The translations under genes were made by a program, and so were the position numbers. Below, piece by piece: positions 42,181-49,400 of a DNA stretch of 64,000 nt; the first letter of the stretch is position 1; each line of letters starts with the position of its first letter. The DNA is from Firmicutes bacterium UBA4795 (lineage in GTDB: Bacteria > Bacillota > Desulfotomaculia > Desulfotomaculales > Nap2-2B). The stretch is taken from contig DHGP01000033.1 in the NCBI GenBank assembly GCA_002402825.1, positions 18,295 to 82,294 of the forward strand, given 5' to 3'. Below the pieces are notes generated by a model that was given only the letters and a program-made list of their open reading frames with translations, was not told where the DNA came from and ran no database searches.

Positions 42181-43187
42181 CGATTTTAAAATGTTTTCTG
42201 GTCGGCTTAATATTGGCTGTTTTTTTAGCGGTTTTATACGTAAATGCTTTAGTAAATCCTGTATATCCAGAGAGCAAAAACAAGTTAATTGCGGTAATTA
42301 TTCCGTCGCGGACTTCCAGCGCCGCCGTAAGTAAAATATTGTATGAACATGGTTTAATTCGCGCGCCGCTGGTTTTTCAAGTTTACTCCCGGTTAAAAGG
42401 AGTGGATGATAAACTTAAAGCAGGCCGGTATTGCTTTAGTTTAACGCAGGGCGTGCCGGAAATTACCGCGCAACTGGTCAAAGGGCCTGAACCCGTGACC
42501 TTTACCGTACCGGAAGGATTTAACGTTTACCAGATTGCGAACCTTTTGGACAGGCGTGGTTTGGTAGAAAAAGAAGCCTTTCTTGAAGCCGTGGCTTCAG
42601 AAAATTTTAATTATTCCTTTTTAACTTCCCTGCCTCCGGGCTCAAGGCGCTTAGAGGGTTACCTTTTTCCTGATACCTACCAGGTTGGTTATGGAACTAA
42701 GGCGCGTGAAATTATAGAAATGATGTTAAATCGTTTTAACTGGAACGTAAAAAATTTAAATTACGAAAAAAAAGCCCAACAAGCCGGTTTAACCCTTCAC
42801 CAAGCCGTAATTATAGCTTCCCTGGTGGAGCGCGAGGCCAAAAAAGAAGCTGAACGTCCGTTAATTGCCGGCGTAATTATGAACCGTTTAAAAAAAGGGA
42901 TGCCCTTACAAGTAGATGCCACCGTGCAATACGCTTTGGGCAGCCAGCGCGCGAAGTTATACTACAAAGACCTGCAAGTTAATTCCCCTTACAATACCTA
43001 TAAAATACCCGGTTTGCCTCCTGGCCCGATTGCCTGCCCTGGCGAAAGCTCTTTGCTTGCGGCCGTTAAACCCAGTTCCACCTCTTATTTATACTACGTA
43101 GCCAAACCGGACGGCAGCCACGTCTTTGCCCGTACCCTTGCTGTCCATAATCTTAACCAAAAAAGATACCTGCCTATTGAGAAGTGA
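42138..43187 (+). CDS. mltG: Endolytic murein transglycosylase
   Basis: YceG/MltG-type enzyme that cuts nascent glycan strands, 349 residues as read. It has a membrane anchor (about 19-38), a LysM-like subdomain (VPEGFNVYQIANLLDRRGLV) and a catalytic domain with the glutamate in SLVEREAKKEAERPLIAGVI and PLQVDATVQYALG. The first codons come from a family B repeat. A second GTG at 42159 has a better ribosome site (GAGAGG) and may be the true start. The last codons also lie in a repeat copy. Confidence 0.93.
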   Translation: MRGERLEVGIRKNSAILKCFLVGLILAVFLAVLYVNALVNPVYPESKNKLIAVIIPSRTSSAAVSKILYEHGLIRAPLVFQVYSRLKGVDDKLKAGRYCFSLTQGVPEITAQLVKGPEPVTFTVPEGFNVYQIANLLDRRGLVEKEAFLEAVASENFNYSFLTSLPPGSRRLEGYLFPDTYQVGYGTKAREIIEMMLNRFNWNVKNLNYEKKAQQAGLTLHQAVIIASLVEREAKKEAERPLIAGVIMNRLKKGMPLQVDATVQYALGSQRAKLYYKDLQVNSPYNTYKIPGLPPGPIACPGESSLLAAVKPSSTSYLYYVAKPDGSHVFARTLAVHNLNQKRYLPIEK

Positions 43188-43234
43188 GAAGTGAGAAGTG
43201 AGAGGTTAGAAGTGGGGATAAGAAGGAATTCGGC
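43178..43234. repeat. Family B repeat at the mltG 3' end
   Basis: Three GAGAAGT units, GAGAGGTTAGAAGTGGGGAT, then AAGAAGGAATTCGGC. It carries the mltG stop codon and leads into family A repeats. Confidence 0.75.
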
Positions 43235-43346
43235 TTACGGGCAGGCAGGATGCCTACCCTACTTTACGGGCAGGCAGGATGCCTACCCTACTTTACGGGT
43301 AAGCATCCTGCCTAACAAACACAGGCTGGAAGCCTGTGCCACTAGT
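43235..43346. repeat. Cluster of family A palindromic repeats
   Basis: Two direct copies of CAGGCAGGATGCCTACCCTA, then an inverted variant (GTAAGCATCCTGCC) and ACAGGCTGGAAGCCTGT with GCCACTAG. This is the largest cluster of the family in the window. Confidence 0.82.
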
Positions 43347-43367
43347 GTGGTAGTAACGTATATTTTT

Positions 43368-43471
43368 GTAACTATTCAGGTAGGCACAGAGGAGCAAAGG
43401 CACAGAGGAGCAAGGGAAATGAAAAAACTTTGTGCCTGTGTGCCTTTGCTCCTATGAACCTGAGTAGTTAC
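43368..43471. repeat. 104-bp imperfect palindrome (MITE-like)
   Basis: Ends GTAACTATTCAGGT and ACCTGAGTAGTTAC are inverted repeats with one mismatch. Inside, GGAGCAAAGGCACA mirrors TGTGCCTTTGCTCC. No ORF is likely. It lies between mltG and the penicillin-binding protein gene; the 43188-43484 gap is otherwise filled by repeats. Confidence 0.7.
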
Positions 43472-43484
43472 ATATTCTTCGGAA

Positions 43485-45275
43485 ATGAGGGGTATGCTAG
43501 GTAGTAGGTTTTTTATTCCTTTTCTATTCCTTTCACGGGAAGTGTGGAAAACAGTGGGACCTTTAAGGAAAAAACGGGTAAGTAAGGTTTTCTTCCTGAT
43601 TTTTCTTTTCTTTGTTTTTTTACAGGCCCGATTGGGAATAATTCAACTAAAGCAGGGAGAATATTATACCTGTAAGGCCATAGAGCAAGAGACATTAACG
43701 GTTGTTTTGGAAGATTACCCGCGGGGCAAAATTTTAGACCGTTACCAGCGCTCTTTAACCGGTACCTGGGTAGCCAACCGGATTGTAATTTTTCCGGCCC
43801 TTATTTTCCCTAAGGAAAAGGGGGATGTCGTAGCCAGGTTAATTTTACTTTTAAAAATAAAAGACCCGGCCCAAAAGGACGAAATTAAAGCTGCCTTTTT
43901 TGGTCCCCCAAAATATCTCTCTTACCGGATATCCAAAGATCAGGCGCAAGCCGTTCAAAAGGCTAACTTACCAGGGGTGTTTGTGCTTCCAGTAAGTTTT
44001 CGTTACGGGGAAAAACCCTTAGCAGTCCAGGTAGTAGGTCACCTTGGCCGGATTCAACCAGGGGAAAATTATACTGCCTTAAAAACAGGCAATGTAAAGC
44101 CGTATGAGTTTAGCGATTGGGTGGGACGGTCAGGGCTGGAATCCTATTACGAACAGGAATTAAAGGCCACCAGACCTTACAGGTACGTGCGTATTTTTAT
44201 GGACGCTAAAGGAAGACCGCTCCCTGGTCTAACCGTTCAAGTAAATACCAAAGATAATAGTTCTGACCAGCAAAATATAATTACTACCTTGGATGCTGAC
44301 CTTCAACAAAAGGTAGAAAAGATTACGCGCACCAGGTTAAAAAAAGGGGTGGTGGTGGTTATGGAGGCGGCCAGCGGGGATATTTTAGCTTTAGTCAGTC
44401 GTCCTGCTTATCAGCCTCAACCAGACAAAATAAACTGCTCTCTTAAAGCCAAAGAAAAAGAGGTCTTTCTGGAAAAGGGAACGGCTTTGTACCAGCCAGG
44501 TTCTGTTTTTAAAGTCGTGGTTGCCGCGGCAGCCCTGGCCGAAGGTGTGGTTACCCCGGATACCGTTTTTTTTTGCCGGGGAGCAAAGGATAGGCCTGTT
44601 CGTTGTTGGTATGAGCCAGGACACGGGAAAGTTACTTTTACCCAGGCTTTTGCCCAGTCCTGTAACCCGGTTTTTGCCCAATTGGCGCAAAAGTTAGGTG
44701 CAGGAAAGATAATTAATTATGCCCGGCGTCTGCATCTGGACAACCAGCGGGTCATTGGTTATCCTGCACCAATAGATAAGCGGCAAAATTTAAGCTTAAT
44801 TAGTGCTCCTTTTAATTTAATAAACAGTAGTTTAGGACAGGGTCCTGTTTTGGCAACCCCGGTGCAAATTACGGCCATGATTAATACTATAGCCAATGAA
44901 GGAATTTATAAGCCACCCCGTTTGGTTCAAGAAATAAAATCGGACGGGAACAGGACTTCGCGTTATTTTAAGCCCGGTCCTTACCAGCAGGTAATTAGAC
45001 CGGAGGTGGCCCACCAGATGAAAAAGCTTTTGGAAGCGGTAGTAGATGAGGGCGTGGGTCAGCAGGCTTATCTTTCTAATTACGGGAGCGCCGGGAAAAC
45101 CGGTTCGGCCCAAACAGGCGGGCAGACGACTGATGTCAACGCCTGGTTTAGCGGCTACGCCCCCCGGCAAAAACCAAAATACGTGGTTACCGTCTTGGTA
45201 GAAGAAGGTAAAAGTGGCGGTCAAACTGCTGCCCCGGTTTTTAAAGATATTATGATGGCTTTATTAAAGGAATAA
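43485..45275 (+). CDS. Class B penicillin-binding protein (PBP2-like transpeptidase)
   Basis: 596 residues as read. A membrane segment (about 31-48) is followed by a dimerisation domain (DYPRGKILDRYQRSL, GRSGLESYYEQEL) and a transpeptidase domain with SVFK (nucleophile Ser), SCN and KTGSAQ motifs. No PASTA domain is present, so it is not the SpoVD/PBP2x form. The start is uncertain: ATG 43485 and 43494 both have weak signals. Its role is in peptidoglycan cross-linking, possibly in elongation or sporulation. Confidence 0.92.
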   Translation: MRGMLGSRFFIPFLFLSREVWKTVGPLRKKRVSKVFFLIFLFFVFLQARLGIIQLKQGEYYTCKAIEQETLTVVLEDYPRGKILDRYQRSLTGTWVANRIVIFPALIFPKEKGDVVARLILLLKIKDPAQKDEIKAAFFGPPKYLSYRISKDQAQAVQKANLPGVFVLPVSFRYGEKPLAVQVVGHLGRIQPGENYTALKTGNVKPYEFSDWVGRSGLESYYEQELKATRPYRYVRIFMDAKGRPLPGLTVQVNTKDNSSDQQNIITTLDADLQQKVEKITRTRLKKGVVVVMEAASGDILALVSRPAYQPQPDKINCSLKAKEKEVFLEKGTALYQPGSVFKVVVAAAALAEGVVTPDTVFFCRGAKDRPVRCWYEPGHGKVTFTQAFAQSCNPVFAQLAQKLGAGKIINYARRLHLDNQRVIGYPAPIDKRQNLSLISAPFNLINSSLGQGPVLATPVQITAMINTIANEGIYKPPRLVQEIKSDGNRTSRYFKPGPYQQVIRPEVAHQMKKLLEAVVDEGVGQQAYLSNYGSAGKTGSAQTGGQTTDVNAWFSGYAPRQKPKYVVTVLVEEGKSGGQTAAPVFKDIMMALLKE

Positions 45276-45308
45276 GGTTTAAAAAATATAGTAAGAAAAA
45301 ATTTTTTG

Positions 45309-45317
45309 TGCTATAAT
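45309..45317 (+). promoter_or_regulatory. Extended -10 promoter of mobA
   Basis: TGCTATAAT (45309-45317) is a perfect extended -10, about 35 bases upstream of ATG 45353. No clear -35 is seen. Confidence 0.5.
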
Positions 45318-45352
45318 TAAGAAAAATTAGCCACAGGAAAGGAGGAAAGGGA

Positions 45353-46009
45353 ATGGAACTAGTTAGCGGCGTGGTTTTAGCCGGGGGGAAAAGCAACCGG
45401 ATGGGTTTTAATAAAGCTTTTTTAAGGTTTGGACAGCAGCATTTAATTGAAAGAATTGTTGCTACCCTAAAAGAAGTATTTGCCGAAAATATTTTAGTAA
45501 CTGATAACCCGGAATTATATAGGAATTTAGGGTTACCAGTAGTAACGGATATTTTTCCGGGTTATGGTCCTTTAAGTGGTATTCATGCTGGTCTGGTTTA
45601 CACCAATACTCCTTATATTTTTGTGGTGGCTTGCGATATGCCTTTTGTCACGGCCCAATTTATCCTTTTTCTTCTAGGACAAGCAGCTGGATATGAGGTG
45701 ATAGTGCCTCAAATTAAAGAACAGGTTGAGCCGTTATGCGCGGTATATCATAAAGGTTGTTTACCAGTGGTGGAGGCCAGGTTGAAGGCAGGACAATATA
45801 AAGTTAGTGGTTTTTTTCAAGCCGTAAAGGTGAAATATATTGCTCAAGAAGAGTTTAGTTATATTGATGAAGAGGATAAAATCTTTATAAATTTAAATAC
45901 GCGTAATGACTTAAAAAGAGCCTGGCATATACTGGATAGGGAAGATAGAAACTGGCGAAAAATTAGCGCTTTAAGATTTAAAGAATTAAAAAAGGATTTA
46001 AAATTTTAA
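45353..46009 (+). CDS. mobA: Molybdenum cofactor guanylyltransferase
   Basis: 218 residues. The nucleotidyltransferase fold has VVLAGGKSNRMGFNKA (GTP loop), DIFPGYGPLSGIHAGL and VACDMPFV (metal Asp). MobA adds GMP to molybdopterin to form the dinucleotide cofactor. AAAGGAGGAAAGG precedes ATG 45353. The presence of this gene suggests molybdo- or tungsto-enzymes elsewhere in the genome. Confidence 0.93.
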   Translation: MELVSGVVLAGGKSNRMGFNKAFLRFGQQHLIERIVATLKEVFAENILVTDNPELYRNLGLPVVTDIFPGYGPLSGIHAGLVYTNTPYIFVVACDMPFVTAQFILFLLGQAAGYEVIVPQIKEQVEPLCAVYHKGCLPVVEARLKAGQYKVSGFFQAVKVKYIAQEEFSYIDEEDKIFINLNTRNDLKRAWHILDREDRNWRKISALRFKELKKDLKF

Positions 46010-46028
46010 AAAGGGCTGAAAGTTATTT

Positions 46029-46532
46029 GTGCTGGAAATATTTTACCCCCGTTTATTTATTTCTTCTTTACCGGAACTTGATTTAAAGCATCTTTTAAGT
46101 TTGGGCGTTAAAGGAATCCTGCTTGACCTGGATAATACAATTATTTCGAGTAGCACAGAGAGTTGCTCACCAGAGATTATTGACTGGTTAAATAAACTGC
46201 AAGACTGTGGCTTTAAGCTATGTATTATTTCAAACAATAAATCGGCCCGGGTGACGATGCTGGCCGATGAACTTAAAATACCGGCGGTACATTACGCTTT
46301 TAAACCATTCAAACGGGCATTTTGTCAGGCTCTTAATTTATTAAAAATTACCCCTGATGAAACCGCAATAATCGGGGACCAAATTTTTACGGATATTTTA
46401 GGTGGAAACAGGTTAGGTCTTTTCACCATCCTGGTAGTACCTTTAAATGGTAAAGAGCATTGGTTGACGCGGTTAATTAACCGACGGTTAGAAAGGATAT
46501 TGGTAGCTTACTGGCGAAAAAAACAATTTTAA
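46029..46532 (+). CDS. yqeG: YqeG-family HAD phosphatase
   Basis: 167 residues of the HAD IIIA class: DLDNT (nucleophile Asp), ISNN, FKPFKRAF (lysine) and IGDQIFTDILGGN. YqeG-like genes often precede aroE or other shikimate genes in Firmicutes, as here. The start is GTG 46029. Substrate unknown, with a phosphatidylglycerophosphatase-like role proposed for some relatives. Confidence 0.93.
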   Translation: MLEIFYPRLFISSLPELDLKHLLSLGVKGILLDLDNTIISSSTESCSPEIIDWLNKLQDCGFKLCIISNNKSARVTMLADELKIPAVHYAFKPFKRAFCQALNLLKITPDETAIIGDQIFTDILGGNRLGLFTILVVPLNGKEHWLTRLINRRLERILVAYWRKKQF

Positions 46533-46562
46533 AATTAAAAAGAAAGGATTTGCTTTAATTTA

Positions 46563-47441
46563 ATGCAGGTTGACGGCAAAACAAAGGTTTGTGGTATTTT
46601 TGGTTTTCCGGTGGAACATTCTTTTTCTCCCCGGATGCAAAATGCCGCCTTTTCTTTTTTAAAGCTTAATTATATTTACGTTCCCTTTGCTGTACCTCCC
46701 CAGGCATTAAAACCGGCTGTAGAGGGTGTAAGAGCGCTTAATCTGGCCGGGGTAAATATTACTATTCCGCATAAAGAACAAGTTACCTCTTTTTTGGACG
46801 AGATAACTCCTTCTGCCCGGATTATCGGAGCGGTAAATACTATAGTAAATCAAGAAGGACGCCTAATAGGACATAATACCGACGGGGCAGGTTTCCTAAA
46901 GGCCCTTAAGGAAGAAGTGAACTTCCAACCCGCCGGAAAAAAAATATTGTTTTTAGGGGCCGGAGGGGGGGCACGAGCAGTAGCGGTAGCCCTTGCTTTG
47001 GCGGGAGTGAATCAATTTACTATTGTTAACCAGCCGTTTGAGTACGCCGTAAATTTAGCCCGGTTAATCAAAGAAAATACAAACATTAGGGCCGAAGCCC
47101 TTCCCTGGCTGGAAGCCGAAGAAGGCGTACCGGCAGAAGTGGTGGAACAGGCCGACTTAATTATCCAGGCTACTCCGGTGGGAATGCACCCTTACGAAGA
47201 TGAGTGCCTGAATATACCCTTTAGCTGCTTGCGGCAAGAGCAGATAGTTTGCGACTTAATTTATAACCCTCCCCAAACCTTATTCCTTAAACGGGCCGCG
47301 GAGGCTGGAGCCAGGGTAAAAAATGGCTTGGGGATGCTGCTTTACCAAGGAGCTTTGGCCTTTGAATTGTGGACCGGTAAGCCGGCGCCCGTGGCGGTAA
47401 TGCAAGGAGCTTTAGAAAAAGCCAGAAATGAGGTGGATTAA
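46563..47441 (+). CDS. aroE: Shikimate dehydrogenase
   Basis: NADP-dependent enzyme, 292 residues. Substrate domain GFPVEHSFSPRMQNAAF, catalytic Lys in NITIPHKEQV, HNTDGAGF and nucleotide-binding LFLGAGGGARAVA. It works with aroC and aroK-aroB downstream in the chorismate route. Confidence 0.96.
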   Translation: MQVDGKTKVCGIFGFPVEHSFSPRMQNAAFSFLKLNYIYVPFAVPPQALKPAVEGVRALNLAGVNITIPHKEQVTSFLDEITPSARIIGAVNTIVNQEGRLIGHNTDGAGFLKALKEEVNFQPAGKKILFLGAGGGARAVAVALALAGVNQFTIVNQPFEYAVNLARLIKENTNIRAEALPWLEAEEGVPAEVVEQADLIIQATPVGMHPYEDECLNIPFSCLRQEQIVCDLIYNPPQTLFLKRAAEAGARVKNGLGMLLYQGALAFELWTGKPAPVAVMQGALEKARNEVD

Positions 47442-47442
47442 A

Positions 47443-48024
47443 TTGGCTATGCCATTAGCCGAAATTAAAATTGCCCCTAAAGATATTTATACTTATGCCG
47501 ATTATGCCCTGCTTCCTGAGGGGGCGCCTTATCAATTAATAGGAGGTAAATTAATTATGACTCCTTCCCCTATCCCTTATCACCAGAGCATTTCCATGCG
47601 CTTGGAATTAAAACTTGCCTCACACGTTTTAGAAAAAAATTTAGGTATGGTTTACTATGCTCCCCTTGATGTTTACCTGGAAGAAACAGAAACCTACCAG
47701 CCAGATATAATATTTATTGCCAAAGACAGGTTATCCATTATTGAGTCTACGAAAATAAACGGCGCTCCTGATCTGGTGGTGGAAATCTTATCCCCTTCCA
47801 CGGCTTATTATGACCTTAAGAAAAAATTTAAGGTTTACGCCAAACATGGGGTAAAAGAATACTGGATTATTGACCCGTTGGAAAAAAGTGTAGAAGTTTA
47901 TACGAGCATAGAAGGTAAATTTACTCTTAGGCAAAGGGCGGAAAAAGAAGGGGTAATCAATTCAGAAGTGGTGAGGGGATTTGAGGTAGAAATTAAGGAT
48001 ATTTTTATTGAGATTTCAGGGTAA
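47443..48024 (+). CDS. Uma2-family (DUF820) endonuclease-like protein
   Basis: About 193 residues of the PD-(D/E)XK-like Uma2 family, which is often multicopy and unlinked to nearby pathways. Conserved: YQLIGGKLIMTPSP, YQPDIIFI (catalytic Asp), PDLVVEILSPSTAYYDLKKKFKVY (Glu-x-Leu) and KEYWIIDP. TTG 47443 fits the GAGGTGG ribosome site; ATG 47428 lies inside aroE. Its place between aroE and aroC suggests insertion; function unknown. Confidence 0.88.
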   Translation: MAMPLAEIKIAPKDIYTYADYALLPEGAPYQLIGGKLIMTPSPIPYHQSISMRLELKLASHVLEKNLGMVYYAPLDVYLEETETYQPDIIFIAKDRLSIIESTKINGAPDLVVEILSPSTAYYDLKKKFKVYAKHGVKEYWIIDPLEKSVEVYTSIEGKFTLRQRAEKEGVINSEVVRGFEVEIKDIFIEISG

Positions 48025-48129
48025 GGCAGGTTTCAGGGTAAAGGGCCAGGAATTAGAGGAAGTTATCCGAAGGAACATTAGTTCCCTTTGTAAAATATAA
48101 AAACCTATTTTTGAGAGAGAAGGGGTATT

Positions 48130-49380
48130 TTGCGCTATCTTACGGCTGGTGAATCCCACGGTCCGGTTCTTACGGCCATAATTGAAGGTTTGCCTGCTGG
48201 ATTGGCCATAAATGAAGAGTATATTAATCAGCAACTGGTCAGGCGCCAAGGGGGCTACGGGCGTGGCGGCCGGATGCAAATTGAACGAGACCAGGTTAAG
48301 TTTCTTTCCGGCATACGCGGTGGTTTTACCCTGGGCGGTCCCGTGACCCTTCAAATCGAGAACCGTGACTGGGTCAACTGGCAGGAGGTAATGACGGCTG
48401 GGTTAGAAGCGCGCCTAACCCAGCGGGTGGTCACTAAACCCCGACCAGGACATGCTGACCTATCAGGGGCCTTAAAATACGACCACCAGGATATTCGTAA
48501 CGTTTTGGAACGGGCCAGCGCCAGGGACACCGCCGCCCGGGTAGCGGTAGGTAGCGTGGCGCGCCGTCTTTTGGAAGAATTAGATATTGAAATTGTTGGC
48601 CAGGTGGTACGTATTGGTAAGGTGGCTTTACCGGAGGAAGAAGCAGGCAAAACTGAGCAGCAAGTAGCAAGGGTAAAAAAATTTAATTTGTGGTTGAAAG
48701 AGCGACGGGAAATCTTAGCCAGTTCCCCAACCCTTTGTCTTGATCAGGAAACCGATCTGGCCATGCAAAAAGAAATTGATTTAGCCCGGGCAAAGGGCGA
48801 CTCTTTAGGAGGGGTGTTTGAAATACATGCTTATGGTTTGCCACCGGGGTTAGGCAGTTACGTCCAGTGGGACCGGCGGTTGGATACGCGTCTGGCGGCC
48901 GCTTTAATGAGCGTTCAGGCCATTAAAGGGGTGGAAATTGGTGCCGGATTTGCCTGCGCGGCGTTAGCAGGTTCGGTCGTGCACGACGAAATATTTTTTT
49001 CCACTGAACGTGGTTTTTATCGCCTGACTAATAACGCTGGTGGTCTGGAAGGGGGCGTAACGAACGGGGAGCCTATAGTTTTACGGGCGGCCATGAAACC
49101 TATTCCTACCTTAAACACTCCCTTAAGAAGCGTGGACCTGATTTCCAAAGAACCTTTTGCGGCCGCGGTAGAAAGGGCTGATGTTTGTGCGGTACCGGCC
49201 GCCTGCGTGGTGGGTGAAGCGGTAGTGGCCTGGGAATTAGCCGTGGCCTGCCTGGAGAAGTATGGCGGTGACAGCTTGAACGAACTAAAAGCTAATTGGG
49301 AAAACTACCTGGCTTATTTAGAAGTTAGAGGCTGGAAGTTGGAAAGCAGTTCGGTAGGGGTGAGAAAGAAATATCATTAG
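48130..49380 (+). CDS. aroC: Chorismate synthase
   Basis: Flavin-dependent final step of the shikimate pathway, 416 residues from TTG 48130. RYLTAGESHGPVL at the N-terminus, RPGHADLSGALKY, ERASARDTAARVAVGSVARR and NAGGLEGGVTNGEPI are the signatures. The last ~19 residues (EVRGWKLESSSVGVR...) are not typical of the family and are encoded by a diverged family B repeat. Confidence 0.95.
   Translation: MRYLTAGESHGPVLTAIIEGLPAGLAINEEYINQQLVRRQGGYGRGGRMQIERDQVKFLSGIRGGFTLGGPVTLQIENRDWVNWQEVMTAGLEARLTQRVVTKPRPGHADLSGALKYDHQDIRNVLERASARDTAARVAVGSVARRLLEELDIEIVGQVVRIGKVALPEEEAGKTEQQVARVKKFNLWLKERREILASSPTLCLDQETDLAMQKEIDLARAKGDSLGGVFEIHAYGLPPGLGSYVQWDRRLDTRLAAALMSVQAIKGVEIGAGFACAALAGSVVHDEIFFSTERGFYRLTNNAGGLEGGVTNGEPIVLRAAMKPIPTLNTPLRSVDLISKEPFAAAVERADVCAVPAACVVGEAVVAWELAVACLEKYGGDSLNELKANWENYLAYLEVRGWKLESSSVGVRKKYH
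49321..49357. repeat. Diverged family B repeat at the aroC 3' end
   Basis: GAAGTTAGAGGCTGGAAGTT and GGAAAGCAGTTCGGT resemble the GAGGTTAGAAGTGGG...ATTCGGC order of other copies. It lies in the last codons of aroC, overlapping the open frame upstream of aroK. Confidence 0.45.
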
Positions 49381-49400
49381 GTGATTTAACAAGGAAAAAT

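Noticed and set aside
43191..43457. 88-codon ORF reading MRSERLEVGIRRNSAYGQ...
   Set aside because: It is made wholly of family A and B repeats and the start of the 104-bp palindrome; protein composition is repeat-derived and no ribosome site is specific to it.
47428..47442. ATG 47428 as start of the Uma2 gene
   Set aside because: It lies inside aroE and upstream of the GAGGTGG site; TTG 47443 or ATG 47449 fits better.
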